From NCBI RefSeq assembly GCF_001422445.1, contig NZ_LMNA01000030.1, positions 392,781 through 456,780 of the forward strand: a DNA stretch of 64,000 nt, read 5' to 3'. The notes beneath the pieces are model-generated. The model saw only the letters and a program-made list of their open reading frames with translations, had not been told where the DNA came from and did no database searches. The stretch is from Pseudorhodoferax sp. Leaf274 (GTDB taxonomy: Bacteria; Pseudomonadota; Gammaproteobacteria; Burkholderiales; Burkholderiaceae_C). The first letter of the stretch is position 1; every line of letters starts with the position of its first letter. This document shows positions 38,326 through 50,165 of this stretch, piece by piece. A program made the translations under genes and the position numbers.

Positions 38326-41300
38326 ATGTTCGTTCACCTGCGCATCCACACCGAGTTCTCCGTCGTCGACGGCACCAACCGCATCGACGAGCTGGTTCCC
38401 AAGGCCGCGGCCGACGGCCAGCCCGCCCTGGCCATCACCGACCTGAACAACCTGTTCGGGGCCATCAAGTTCTACAAGAGCGCCCGCGGCAAGGGCGTCA
38501 AGCCCGTCATCGGCGCCGAGGTGCAGATCGAGGGGCTGGGCCAGGATGCCGCCGCCACCTCGCGCGTGCTGCTGCTGGTGCAGAACACCCAGGGCTACCT
38601 GAACCTGTGCGAGCTGCTGGCGCGCGCCTGGACGCAGAACGTGCAGCGCGCCCAGGCCGTGGCCAGGCTGGCCTGGCTGCAGGAGCTGAACGCCGGGCTG
38701 ATCTGCCTGTCCGGCGCGCAGGCCGGCCCGGTCGGCCAGGCCCTGGTGCAGGGCGACGCCTCGCGCGCCGGCGCGCTGGCGCTGCAGCTGGCGGGCGTGT
38801 TCCCGCACCGCTTCTACATCGAGATCCAGCGCGCCGGCCGGCCCGACGACGAATCGCACGTGGTGGCGGCCGTGGGCCTGGCGGGCCGCTTGAACCTGCC
38901 GGTGGTGGCCACGCACCCGGTGCAGTTCACGCTGGAGGACGACTACGAGGCGCACGAGGCCCGCATCTGCATCGCCGAGGGCGAGATCCTGGCCAACCAG
39001 CGCCGTGTGCGGCGCTTCACGCGCGAGCAGTACTTCAAGAGCACGGCCCAGATGCAGGCGCTGTTCGCGGACGTGCCTTCGGCGCTGGCCAACACGGTGG
39101 AGATCGCCCGGCGCTGCAACCTCACGCTGGTGCTGGGCAAGCCGCAGCTGCCCAACTTCCCGATCCCGCTGGTCGATGGCAGGCAGATGACGGTGGAGGA
39201 GTACTTCCGCCACGTCTCGCACGAGGGGCTGGAGGAGCGCCTCGCCCACCTGTACAAGGACACCGCCAAGCGCGACGCCGAGCGGCCGCGCTACGTGGAG
39301 CGGCTGGAGTTCGAGATCAACACCATCCTCAAGATGGGGTTCCCGGGCTACTTCCTGATCGTGGGCGACTTCATCAACTGGGCCAAGCTCAACGGCTGCC
39401 CGGTCGGCCCGGGCCGGGGCTCGGGCGCAGGGTCGCTGGTGGCCTATGCGCTCAAGATCACCGACCTCGACCCGCTGCACTACAAGCTGCTGTTCGAGCG
39501 TTTCCTGAACCCGGAGCGGGTGTCCATGCCCGACTTCGACATCGACTTCTGCCAGGGCAACCGCGACCGCGTGATCGACTACGTCAAGCAGAAGTACGGC
39601 AAGGAGGCGGTGAGCCAGATCGCCACCTTCGGCACCATGGCCGCGCGCGCGGCCATCCGCGACGTGGGCCGCGTGCTGGACATGAGCTACACGTTCTGCG
39701 ACGGCATCAGCAAGCTGATCCCGAACAAGCCGGGCATGTCGGTCACGCTGCAGTACCCGCCCGAGAAGAAGAAGGACGGCGACAAGAACAACTACGCCAT
39801 CGAGATGGAGCCGGTGCTGGCCCAGCGCATCCAGGACGAGGAGGACGTCAAGACCGTCATCGAGTACGCCCAGGCGCTGGAAGGCATGACGCGCAACATC
39901 GGCATGCACGCCGGGGGCGTGCTGATCGCGCCGGGCAAGCTCACCGACTTCTGCCCGCTGTACCAGCAGCCCGGCAGCGAATCGGCCGTGAGCCAGTACG
40001 ACAAGGACGACGTGGAGGCCATCGGCCTGGTGAAGTTCGACTTTCTCGGCCTGGCCACCCTGACCATCCTGGAGATCGCGCGCGAGTTCATCGTCCGCCG
40101 CCACAAGGGCCAGGAAGGCTTTGCCTACGAGAACATCGCGCTGGACGACAAGCCGACCTACCGCTTGTTCCAGGAGGGCAAGACCGAGGCCGTGTTCCAG
40201 TTCGAATCGCGCGGCATGCAGGGCATGCTGCGCGATGCCAAGCCCACGCGGCTGGAAGACCTGATCGCGCTGAACGCGCTGTACCGCCCGGGGCCGATGG
40301 ACCTGATCCCCAGCTTCGTGAACCGCAAGCACGGCCGCGAGGAGGTGGAGTACCCGCACCCCATGGTGGCCGAGATGCTCAGCGAGACCTACGGCATCAT
40401 GGTCTACCAGGAGCAGGTGATGCAGACCGCCCAGATCCTGGGCGGCTACTCGCTGGGCGGCGCCGACATGCTGCGCCGGGCCATGGGCAAGAAGAAGGCC
40501 GAGGAGATGGCCGAGCACCGGCAGATCTTCCGCGCCGGTGCGGCCAAGAACGGCATCGGCCAGGAGAAGGCCGACGAGGTCTTCGACCTGATGGAGAAGT
40601 TCGCGGGCTACGGCTTCAACAAGTCGCACGCCGCCGCCTACTCCCTGCTGGCCTACCACACGGGCTGGCTCAAGGTGCACTACACGGCCGAGTTCTTCTG
40701 CGCCAACATGACCGTGGAAATGGACGACACCGACAAGCTCAAGGTGTTGTACGAGGACGCGCTCAAGATGGGCCTGACCTTCGAGTTCCCGGACGTGAAC
40801 CGCGGCCGCCACCGCTTCGAGCCGGTCACCGACAAGATCATCCGCTACGGCCTGGGCGCCATCAAGGGCACGGGCCAGCAGGCCATCGAGGCCATCGTGG
40901 CGGCGCGCGAGGAGGGCGGGGAGTTCAAGAGCCTGTTCGATTTCTGCCTGCGGGTGGACCGCACGCGGCTGAACAAGCGCACGCTGGAGGCGCTGATCAA
41001 GGCCGGCGCCTTCGACAACCTGCAGCGCAACCGCGCCGCGCTGGTGGCCTCCATCGACCGCGCCTTCGAGTTCGCCAGCGTGAGCGCGGCCAACGCCAAC
41101 CAGGTCGGCCTGTTCGACATGGTGGATTCGCACGCGTCCAGCACGCAGGAGCCCGACCTGGTCGAGGCCACGCCCTGGGGCATCAAGGAGCAGCTGACCT
41201 TCGAGAAGACGGCGGTGGGCTACTACCTCTCGGGCCACCTGTTCGACGAGGTCGCGCGCGAGGTGCGCCAGTTCGTCAAGCGCGGCCTGGGGGACCTGAT

Positions 41301-41847
41301 CGACACGCGCGAGCCGCAGCTGTTCGCCGGCATCGTGACCGACCTGCGCGTGATCAACGGCCAGCGCGGCAAGCTGGCGCTGTTCAAGCTGGACGACAAG
41401 TCCGGCGTGGTCGAGGCACGTGCAGACGAGGCGCTGATCAATCAGCACAAGGACACGCTCAAGGACGACGAGATGATCGTGGTCATGGGCAAGCTCATGC
41501 CCGACCGCTTCAGCGGGGGGCTGCAGATGACGGTGCAGCAGGTCTGGGACCTGGCCGGCGCGCGCTGCCGCTTCGGCAAGTTCCTGCGCATCAAGGTGGA
41601 CCGCACGAACGGACACAAGCCGCCCGCCATCGGCCAGCTGCTGCAGGACTACCCGGCGAAGACGGAGATGTCCGAACACGGCGAGTTGCAGCGCGGCCTG
41701 CCGGTGCGGCTGTCGATGGTGTTCCCCGGCTTCATGGCCGAGGACGTGGTGCGGCTGGAGGACCGGCGGTGCTTCCCGACCGATGCCGCATTGGCCGGAC
41801 TGCGGGCGCAGGCGCACGAAGGGCAGGCGACCGTCGTGTATGAATGA
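38326..41847 (+). CDS. dnaE: DNA polymerase III subunit alpha
   Basis: 1173 residues, the normal replicative polymerase size. N-terminal PHP domain starting FVHLRIHTEFSVVDG; palm-domain catalytic aspartates in PDFDIDFCQGNRDRV (about 402-416) with GPGRGSGAGSLVAYAL just before; helix-hairpin-helix region near 830-860; OB-fold in the C-terminal quarter. PHP histidine HTE is present (canonical HSEYS replaced by HTEFS). A TAGAAT hexamer six bases before the ATG and no ribosome site suggest a leaderless transcript. Confidence 0.98.
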   Translation: MFVHLRIHTEFSVVDGTNRIDELVPKAAADGQPALAITDLNNLFGAIKFYKSARGKGVKPVIGAEVQIEGLGQDAAATSRVLLLVQNTQGYLNLCELLARAWTQNVQRAQAVARLAWLQELNAGLICLSGAQAGPVGQALVQGDASRAGALALQLAGVFPHRFYIEIQRAGRPDDESHVVAAVGLAGRLNLPVVATHPVQFTLEDDYEAHEARICIAEGEILANQRRVRRFTREQYFKSTAQMQALFADVPSALANTVEIARRCNLTLVLGKPQLPNFPIPLVDGRQMTVEEYFRHVSHEGLEERLAHLYKDTAKRDAERPRYVERLEFEINTILKMGFPGYFLIVGDFINWAKLNGCPVGPGRGSGAGSLVAYALKITDLDPLHYKLLFERFLNPERVSMPDFDIDFCQGNRDRVIDYVKQKYGKEAVSQIATFGTMAARAAIRDVGRVLDMSYTFCDGISKLIPNKPGMSVTLQYPPEKKKDGDKNNYAIEMEPVLAQRIQDEEDVKTVIEYAQALEGMTRNIGMHAGGVLIAPGKLTDFCPLYQQPGSESAVSQYDKDDVEAIGLVKFDFLGLATLTILEIAREFIVRRHKGQEGFAYENIALDDKPTYRLFQEGKTEAVFQFESRGMQGMLRDAKPTRLEDLIALNALYRPGPMDLIPSFVNRKHGREEVEYPHPMVAEMLSETYGIMVYQEQVMQTAQILGGYSLGGADMLRRAMGKKKAEEMAEHRQIFRAGAAKNGIGQEKADEVFDLMEKFAGYGFNKSHAAAYSLLAYHTGWLKVHYTAEFFCANMTVEMDDTDKLKVLYEDALKMGLTFEFPDVNRGRHRFEPVTDKIIRYGLGAIKGTGQQAIEAIVAAREEGGEFKSLFDFCLRVDRTRLNKRTLEALIKAGAFDNLQRNRAALVASIDRAFEFASVSAANANQVGLFDMVDSHASSTQEPDLVEATPWGIKEQLTFEKTAVGYYLSGHLFDEVAREVRQFVKRGLGDLIDTREPQLFAGIVTDLRVINGQRGKLALFKLDDKSGVVEARADEALINQHKDTLKDDEMIVVMGKLMPDRFSGGLQMTVQQVWDLAGARCRFGKFLRIKVDRTNGHKPPAIGQLLQDYPAKTEMSEHGELQRGLPVRLSMVFPGFMAEDVVRLEDRRCFPTDAALAGLRAQAHEGQATVVYE

Positions 41848-41855
41848 GGCGGCCG

Positions 41856-41891
41856 CATGACGCGCGTGTGACTGACACGAAAACGTCATGA
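41856..41891. promoter_or_regulatory. Nested inverted repeat between dnaE and ppk
   Basis: Outer arms CATGACG (41856-41862) and CGTCATG (41885-41891) are perfect; inside lies a GTGT-n5-ACAC repeat. It begins nine bases after the dnaE stop and ends 52 bases before ppk. No T-tract, so more likely an operator than a terminator. A match to the Pho box was considered but half-site spacing is 12 rather than 11. Confidence 0.35.
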
Positions 41892-41943
41892 ACCGACGGG
41901 ACACTCCGGCTACATTCGCTGCCCTTTCTGAGTGCTGAGCTCC

Positions 41944-44043
41944 ATGCCACTTTCCCCCGATTCGAGCAAGCCTGAAGCTGCCGCAGCGCCGCTGTCCTTG
42001 CTCGACCGCGACCACAGCATCCTGGCGTTCAACGAACGCGTGTTCGACTGGGCCCGCCGCGACGACGTGCCCTTGCTGGAGCGGCTGCGCTACCTGTGCA
42101 TCGTGTCGTCCAACCTGGACGAATTCTTCGAAGTGCGCGCCGCAGCGCACCTGGAGGCACACAGCGTGCGCACGGCCGGTAGCGTGTACACGCCCGAGTC
42201 GTACCGCGCGCTGTCCGAAGCGGCGCACGACCTCGTGGCGCGCCAGTACGCTTTGTTCAACGACGTGCTGGCACCGGCGCTGGCGCGCGAGCAGATCCAG
42301 ATCCTGTCGCACTCCGAGCGCGACTCGGCCCAGCGCGCCTGGGTCCACCAGTACTTCGAGCGCGAGGTGCGTCCGCTGCTGGTGCCCACCGGGCTGGACC
42401 CGGCGCATCCGTTCCCGCTCGTGGCCAACAAGTCGCTGAACTTCATCGTGCAGCTGACCGGCCGCGACGCCTTCGGCCGCGAGAACGACATCGCCATCGT
42501 CAAGGTCCCGCGCGTGCTGCCGCGGGTGATCCGCGTGCCTGACAAGCTGTCGGGCGGGCGCACGCTGGCCGTGCTGCTGTCCAGCGTGATCCGTGCCCAT
42601 CTGTCCGAGCTGTTCCCGGGCCGCCAGGTCGGGCAGTTCTCGCAGTTCCGCGTGACGCGCCATTCCGATCTCGCGGTGGACGAGGAAGAGGTCAACAACC
42701 TGCGCACCGCGCTGCGCCAGGGCCTGGAATACCGCCACTACGGCCAGGCCGTGCGGCTGGAGGTGTCGGCCAGCTGCGACGTGCACCTGGCCGACTTCCT
42801 GCTGCAGCAGTTCAAGCTGCCGGAACTGGCGCTGTACCGTGTGCACGGCCCCGTGAACCTGGCGCGGCTGACCCAGCTCGTCGACTTGGTCGACACGCCG
42901 CGGCTGATGTTCCCGGAGCACAAGCCGGTCTGGCCGCTGGGCTTTCCGGTCGATGGCTCGCTGTTCGAGCGCCTGCGCGAGGGGGATGTGCTGGTGCACC
43001 AGCCCTTCGAAAGCTTCGACTCGGTGCTGGCGCTGCTGCGCGAGGCCGTGCACGACCCCGCCGTGCTGGCCATCCGCCAGACCATCTACCGCACCGGCAG
43101 CGACCCCGAGCTCATGGGCCTGTTGCGCGAGGCGGTGCGCCGCGGCAAGGAGGTCATGGTGGTGGTGGAGCTCAAGGCCCGCTTCGACGAGGAGGCCAAC
43201 ATCAACTGGGCCGAGATGCTGGAAGGCATCGGTGCGCAGGTGGTGTACGGCGTGGTGGGCCTGAAGACGCACGCCAAGATGCTGCTGATCACGCGGCGCG
43301 AGGGGCGCAAGCTGCGCCGCTACGGCCACCTGTCCACCGGCAACTACAACCCGCGCACGGCGCGGCTGTATACCGACCTCAGCTACTTCACGGCGGACGA
43401 CAAGCTCACGTCGGACATGGAGCAGGTCTTCGTGCACATCGCCGGCCAGAGCCGGCTGGCGCACATGGCACGCCTGCTGGTGGCGCCGTTCCACCTGCAA
43501 AAGGCCATGCTGGAGCGCGTGGCGGCCGCGGGCGAGGCGGCCGCGGCCGGGCAGCCGGCGCGCATCATCGTCAAGACCAATGCGCTGACCGACGAGCAAC
43601 TGGTGCGGGCCCTGCTCAAGGCCGGCCAGCAGGGGGTGCGCATCGACCTCATCGTGCGCGGCGCCTGCATCCTGCCGGCGCAGCTGCCGGGCGTGTCCGA
43701 CAACATCCGCGTGCGCTCGGTCGTCGGCCGCTTCCTGGAGCACACGCGCGTGTTCTATTTCCGCCAGGGCGAGGAAGAGCAGCTGTTCCTGTCCAGCGCC
43801 GACTGGATGAGCCGCAACATGCTGCGGCGCATCGAGCTGGCCTGGCCGGTGACCGATCCGAAGCTGCGCCAGCGCGTCATCGACGAATGCCTGGTGCCGT
43901 ACCTGCACGACGGTTGCGACGCCTGGGCGCTGGGGCCGGACGGACGCTACACGCGCGCCGAGGACTGCATCGGTCCCGATGGGCTGCGCCACAGCGCGCA
44001 ACTGGCCCTGGCGCAACGTTTTGCCTATTCGAGGGGACTGTGA
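41944..44043 (+). CDS. ppk: Polyphosphate kinase 1
   Basis: 699 residues. Makes polyphosphate from ATP via a phosphohistidine intermediate, on the cytoplasmic side of the membrane. N-terminal LDRDHSILAFNERVFDWA and SSNLDEFFEVR domain; catalytic His in VGLKTHAKMLLI (about 434-445) and the HLSTGNYNP loop (about 461-469); C-terminal SSADWMSRNM. ATG at 41944 preferred over a GTG four codons upstream; neither has a strong ribosome site. The stop shares one base with the sixA start. Confidence 0.97.
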   Translation: MPLSPDSSKPEAAAAPLSLLDRDHSILAFNERVFDWARRDDVPLLERLRYLCIVSSNLDEFFEVRAAAHLEAHSVRTAGSVYTPESYRALSEAAHDLVARQYALFNDVLAPALAREQIQILSHSERDSAQRAWVHQYFEREVRPLLVPTGLDPAHPFPLVANKSLNFIVQLTGRDAFGRENDIAIVKVPRVLPRVIRVPDKLSGGRTLAVLLSSVIRAHLSELFPGRQVGQFSQFRVTRHSDLAVDEEEVNNLRTALRQGLEYRHYGQAVRLEVSASCDVHLADFLLQQFKLPELALYRVHGPVNLARLTQLVDLVDTPRLMFPEHKPVWPLGFPVDGSLFERLREGDVLVHQPFESFDSVLALLREAVHDPAVLAIRQTIYRTGSDPELMGLLREAVRRGKEVMVVVELKARFDEEANINWAEMLEGIGAQVVYGVVGLKTHAKMLLITRREGRKLRRYGHLSTGNYNPRTARLYTDLSYFTADDKLTSDMEQVFVHIAGQSRLAHMARLLVAPFHLQKAMLERVAAAGEAAAAGQPARIIVKTNALTDEQLVRALLKAGQQGVRIDLIVRGACILPAQLPGVSDNIRVRSVVGRFLEHTRVFYFRQGEEEQLFLSSADWMSRNMLRRIELAWPVTDPKLRQRVIDECLVPYLHDGCDAWALGPDGRYTRAEDCIGPDGLRHSAQLALAQRFAYSRGL

Positions 44044-44504
44044 TGGACCTGATCTTCTGGCGCCATGCAGAAGCGCACGACGAAAGCGCCGATGGAACAG
44101 ACCTGGCGCGCGAGCTGACGCCGCGCGGCCACAAGCAGGCCAGCCGCGTCGCGAACTGGCTGGATCGCCAGTTGCCCGATGGCGCCCGCGTCATCTGCAG
44201 CCCGGCGCAACGGGCGCTGCAGACCGCCGACGCGCTCGGGCGCAAGTACAAGGTGCGGCCCGAGATCGCGCCCGAGGCCTCCGCACAGGCCCTGCTGGAC
44301 GCCGTGCAGTGGCCGGGCGGCAAGGGCGTGGTGGTGGTCGTCGGCCACCAGCCGACCCTGGGGCAGGCCGTGGCCCAGTTGCTGCAGGCCCAGATCGCGG
44401 AGATGCCCATCCGCAAGGGTGCGGTCTGGTGGCTGCGCACCCGTGAACGCGACGGCCAGCGCCAGACCGTCGTCGTCGCCGTCCAGGCGCCCGAGACCGT
44501 CTGA
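44043..44504 (+). CDS. sixA: Phosphohistidine phosphatase SixA
   Basis: 153 residues, histidine phosphatase superfamily with the RHG-like motif as RHAEA ([15 protein letters not shown]), [11 protein letters not shown] and the second catalytic His in [13 protein letters not shown]. SixA removes phosphate from phosphohistidine on signalling or phosphotransferase proteins. Starts on the last base of the ppk stop (TGATG), so tightly coupled to ppk, a gene order common in this group. Confidence 0.92.
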   Translation: MDLIFWRHAEAHDESADGTDLARELTPRGHKQASRVANWLDRQLPDGARVICSPAQRALQTADALGRKYKVRPEIAPEASAQALLDAVQWPGGKGVVVVVGHQPTLGQAVAQLLQAQIAEMPIRKGAVWWLRTRERDGQRQTVVVAVQAPETV

Positions 44505-44581
44505 CCGTCCTTCACGCCCGCCCGCCGGGTCGTGAATTCCCGGGCCAGCGTGGCCGTTTTGCGACCGATAGAATGGTCCGC

Positions 44582-44941
44582 ATGGCCACCAAAATTCCCT
44601 CCAAACCTGCGCAGCCGGGGCCGAAGCCTGCGGCGCCGGACGACGGCGGATCGGTCGTGCTCGAACGGCGCACACAGAAGACCAAGCCGCCGCAGATGTA
44701 CCAGGTGTTGATGCTCAACGACGACTACACCCCGATGGAGTTCGTGGTCGTCGTCATCCAGGAATTCTTCAGCAAGGACAAGGAGACGGCGACGCAGATC
44801 ATGCTCAAGATCCACCTGGATGGGAAAGCAGTCTGCGGCGTGTATTCGAAAGACGTGGCGGCCACCAAGGTCGACCAGGTCCTGGAGGCGGCTCGTCAGG
44901 CGGGTCACCCGCTCCAATGCGTCAGCGAGCCTGTGGGATGA
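44582..44941 (+). CDS. clpS: ATP-dependent Clp protease adaptor ClpS
   Basis: 119 residues. A disordered Pro/Lys-rich N-terminus then the ClpS fold: [20 protein letters not shown] (N-degron pocket residues Asn-Asp-Asp and Met), [25 protein letters not shown] (split) and a His in helix 2 region. Delivers proteins with Leu/Phe/Trp/Tyr N-termini to ClpA. ATG 44582 chosen as the family-like MATK start; ATG 44573 is three codons earlier. TAGAAT at 44569-44574 may be the -10, giving a nearly leaderless mRNA. 69 bases before clpA. Confidence 0.95.
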   Translation: MATKIPSKPAQPGPKPAAPDDGGSVVLERRTQKTKPPQMYQVLMLNDDYTPMEFVVVVIQEFFSKDKETATQIMLKIHLDGKAVCGVYSKDVAATKVDQVLEAARQAGHPLQCVSEPVG

Positions 44942-45010
44942 CGGGTTGAAAAGCCCGGCCCCACACCCAAGTAGAGCGCACGTTATCAGCATGGTGTCAA
45001 AGGAATCTTC

Positions 45011-47350
<2,340 letters not shown>

Positions 47351-47366
47351 GGCCGGCAAGCCACAG

Positions 47367-47395
47367 AAAGCCGATCCGAAAGGGTCGGCTTTTTT
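47367..47395 (+). terminator. Rho-independent terminator after clpA
   Basis: Stem AAAGCCGA...TCGGCTTT extended by a T-G wobble and two C-G pairs to a GAAA tetraloop (47378-47381), followed by a run of six T (47390-47395). Starts 16 bases after the clpA stop. The best intrinsic terminator in the window. Confidence 0.92.
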
Positions 47396-47519
47396 GTTGC
47401 CGCGTGGCCACAGGGCGACCGCCCATCACATTAAGTTGACCGCGCAAGTCTTTGATGTTGTGTGAGCTTTTCGGAGTGGATACACTCCCGCATTCCTGGC
47501 GGTTTCAGTAGGTGGGCGC

Positions 47520-48605
47520 ATGACTTCTTCTCGTTTTTCCGGCGTGCCTCGGCTCGCGCAAATGCTTGTCGTGTTCTCTTGCCTGTTGATGCTGGCGATG
47601 CCGCAGGCCGACGCCGCACCGCGCAAGAAAAAGGTGGTGGCCGAGAAGCGGCAGGTGGTCGAGCGCAAGACCGTGGCCGCCGCGCCCAAGCGCCGTGTGA
47701 AGGTCAGCGTGCAGGGCCGCCCGCGCATCGAGACGCCGCGTGCCGCCATCATTCCCGTGCGCCCCTCGTTCGGCCAGATGGCCGGGCTGCATGGCGCGGA
47801 CGACCCGCTCGACCTGAAGTCCAGCGTGGCGCTGGTCATCGACCAGGAGACTGACGAAGTCCTGCTGCGCAAGAATGAGAACGCCGTGTTGCCCATCGCC
47901 TCGCTGACCAAGCTCATGACGGGCGTGATCGTCAACGAGGCACAACTGCCCATGGACGAGATGCTCACGATCACGCAGGACGACGTGGACACCGAGAAGT
48001 GGAGCCGCTCGCGCCTGGTCGTGGGTTCCAGCCTGAGCCGCGGCGAACTGCTGCACCTGGCCCTGATGTCCAGCGAGAACCGCGCCGCCCACGCCCTGGG
48101 CCGCACCTTCCCGGGCGGCATGGCGACCTTCGTGAGCCGCATGAACGCCAAGGCCGTGCAGTTGGGCATGAAGGACACGCGCTACGTCGAGCCGACCGGT
48201 CTGTCGCCCAACAACCAGTCGAGCGCGCACGACCTGGCCCTCCTGGTCGGTGCCGCCTACCGCGAACCGCTGATCCGCGAGCTGTCGACCTCGCCGAGCT
48301 ACGCCGTCGACATCGGCCGCCGCACGCTGCAATACAACACGACCAACCGCCTGATCAAGAACCCTGACTGGGACATCGGCCTGCAGAAGACCGGTTTCAT
48401 CAACGAGGCTGGCCAGTGCCTGGTCATGCAGGCCAGCATCGCCGGCCGCAAGCTGATCATGGTGTTCCTGGATTCGGCCGGCAAGCTCAGCCGCCTGGGC
48501 GATGCCGAGCGGGTGCGCAAGTGGGTGGAGGCCAGCACCGCTGCCGCCATCACCGCGGGCGGCCACGGCGCTGCGGTGCTGGTGCCCGTTTCCGCGCACC
48601 GCTGA
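47520..48605 (+). CDS. Serine-type D-Ala-D-Ala peptidase (PBP7-like)
   Basis: 361 residues. Signal peptide ending ADAA, a basic linker (about 33-75), then a peptidase S11 domain with SLTK (catalytic Ser-x-x-Lys in PIASLTKLM), SEN (SSENRAAHALG) and KTG (LQKTGFINEAG). Family members trim or cleave peptidoglycan cross-links in the periplasm; the lack of a C-terminal amphipathic anchor fits endopeptidase PbpG-like proteins. TAGGTGG ribosome site before ATG 47520. Confidence 0.92.
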   Translation: MTSSRFSGVPRLAQMLVVFSCLLMLAMPQADAAPRKKKVVAEKRQVVERKTVAAAPKRRVKVSVQGRPRIETPRAAIIPVRPSFGQMAGLHGADDPLDLKSSVALVIDQETDEVLLRKNENAVLPIASLTKLMTGVIVNEAQLPMDEMLTITQDDVDTEKWSRSRLVVGSSLSRGELLHLALMSSENRAAHALGRTFPGGMATFVSRMNAKAVQLGMKDTRYVEPTGLSPNNQSSAHDLALLVGAAYREPLIRELSTSPSYAVDIGRRTLQYNTTNRLIKNPDWDIGLQKTGFINEAGQCLVMQASIAGRKLIMVFLDSAGKLSRLGDAERVRKWVEASTAAAITAGGHGAAVLVPVSAHR

Positions 48606-48630
48606 GCCCGCCGCGGGCTCCGGCGCCTGT

Positions 48631-49422
48631 TCAGGCGCTGTTGTTGCCCGCGTGGTAGCCGAGCGCCGCCGAGATCTCGTTGGCCGTCTGCTGCAGCTTG
48701 GGCAGCCATGATTCGTCCAGCCGGTCTGCTGGTGACGAGATCGATAGGCCAGCGACGAGCCGGGACTGGTCGTCGTAGATCCCTGCGGCCATGCAGCGCA
48801 CACCCAGCTCCAGTTCCTCGTTGTCGCGCGCCACGCCGGTCGTGCGGGCCTTGGCCAGTTCGCGTTCGAGCAGGGGCAACTGCGTGAGGCTGTTGCGCGT
48901 GTGGCCCGCCAGGCCCGTGCGCGTGGCGTAGGCGCGCACGCGCTGGGCATCGTCGGCCGCCAGGAACAGCTTGCCGACGGAGGTCAGGTGCAACGGGGCA
49001 CGGCCACCGATGGCGCGGACCACCTGCATGCCCGAACGCTCGGACAGCGCGCGCTCGATGTAGACGATTTCGTCGCCCTGGCGCAGGCTCAGGTTCACGG
49101 GTTGCTGGATCAGCCGGTGCAGTTCGCGCATCGGTGCCAGTGCCGCATCGCGCACGCTGAGCCGCCCCTTGACGATGTTGCCCAGCTCCAGCAGGCGCAT
49201 GCCGAGCCGGTAGGTGCCCGGCTCCGGCCTGTCGACGAAACGGCCCGTGGCCAGGTCGTTCAGGATGCGGTGCGTGGTCGAGGGATGCAACCCGGTCTTC
49301 TCGCTGATCTCCTTGAGCGACATCGCCTCTTCGCGCGCGGCCAGCACATCGATCAGCGCGAACATGCGCTCGATGACCTGGACCGTGGGGGTGCCGCCGG
49401 CCTGCTGTTCGTTCTTCTTCAT
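48631..49422 (-). CDS. IclR-family transcriptional regulator
   Basis: 263 residues: N-terminal winged helix with [20 protein letters not shown], then the IclR effector domain ([44 protein letters not shown]). Effector and targets unknown. Its ATG overlaps the bpt stop by four bases (ATGA), so it is the last gene of an aat-bpt-iclR operon, an unusual location for a catabolic-type regulator. Confidence 0.92.
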   Translation of the reverse strand: MKKNEQQAGGTPTVQVIERMFALIDVLAAREEAMSLKEISEKTGLHPSTTHRILNDLATGRFVDRPEPGTYRLGMRLLELGNIVKGRLSVRDAALAPMRELHRLIQQPVNLSLRQGDEIVYIERALSERSGMQVVRAIGGRAPLHLTSVGKLFLAADDAQRVRAYATRTGLAGHTRNSLTQLPLLERELAKARTTGVARDNEELELGVRCMAAGIYDDQSRLVAGLSISSPADRLDESWLPKLQQTANEISAALGYHAGNNSA

Positions 49423-50165
49423 GGCTGGGCAGGGCCGTCCTGCCAATGGCCATCGATCAGGAGTTGGTGGGGATGGAAGCGGGCTTTGTAGTTCATCTTG
49501 TCGCTTTGGCCGATCCAGTAGCCCAGGTAGACATGCGGGAGGCCGAGGCTGCGCGCCTGCTCGATCTGCCACAGCACGCTGTAGGTGCCGTAGCTGGCAT
49601 GGGCTTCGGGTTCGTAGAAGGTGTAGACGGCCGACAGGCCGTCGTTCAGGATGTCCAGGATGGACACCATCTTGAGGCGGGCCGGCTGCCCATCGGCCGC
49701 GGGCTCGTGGAACTCGACGAGCCGCGAATTGACGCGGCTTTGCAGCAGGAACTGGGTGTACTGGTCGATGCTGTCGTGGTCCATGCCGCCACCTGCATGG
49801 CGCCCGTTCTGGTAGCGCAGGTAGAGCTGGTAGTGCTCCGGCACGAAGCACAGCTTGAGCACGCGCACCTGCAGGTTCGCATGACGTGCCAGCGCCCGGC
49901 GCTGGCTGCGGTCGGGCCTGAAGCCGCCGGCCAGCACGCGCAATGGCAGGCAGGCCTGGCAGCCGTCGCAGTGCGGCCGGTAGGTGAACATGCCGCTGCG
50001 CCGGAAACCCTTCTGCACGAGCTCCGAGTAGGTGTCGCTCTGGATCAGGTGCCCCGGCGTCGCCACCTGCGACCTGGCCTGCCGTTCCGCCAGATAGCTG
50101 CACGGATACGGCGCCGTCGCGTAGAACTGCAGCGTCTGCAGGGGGAGATCGTTCAGGTGGGTCAC
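49419..50165 (-). CDS. bpt: Aspartate/glutamate leucyltransferase
   Basis: 248 residues, the bacterial arginyltransferase-like Bpt that adds Leu from Leu-tRNA to proteins with N-terminal Asp or Glu, marking them for ClpS. N-terminal YPCSYL and the Cys cluster [12 protein letters not shown] (about 68-79); C-terminal ATE domain with [18 protein letters not shown]. Start is GTG 50163-50165, which overlaps the aat stop (GTGA). Confidence 0.95.
   Translation of the reverse strand: MTHLNDLPLQTLQFYATAPYPCSYLAERQARSQVATPGHLIQSDTYSELVQKGFRRSGMFTYRPHCDGCQACLPLRVLAGGFRPDRSQRRALARHANLQVRVLKLCFVPEHYQLYLRYQNGRHAGGGMDHDSIDQYTQFLLQSRVNSRLVEFHEPAADGQPARLKMVSILDILNDGLSAVYTFYEPEAHASYGTYSVLWQIEQARSLGLPHVYLGYWIGQSDKMNYKARFHPHQLLIDGHWQDGPAQP

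Noticed and set aside
41872-41890. Pho box upstream of ppk (CTGACAC...ACGTCAT)
   Set aside because: Half-sites are 12 rather than 11 bp apart and several consensus bases are missed; kept only as an inverted repeat.
38218-44016. A very long open frame on the minus strand antisense to dnaE and ppk
   Set aside because: It has His/Gln/Val-rich composition, no ribosome site, no domain, and mirrors the G/C-ending codons of dnaE and ppk; a GC-rich shadow.
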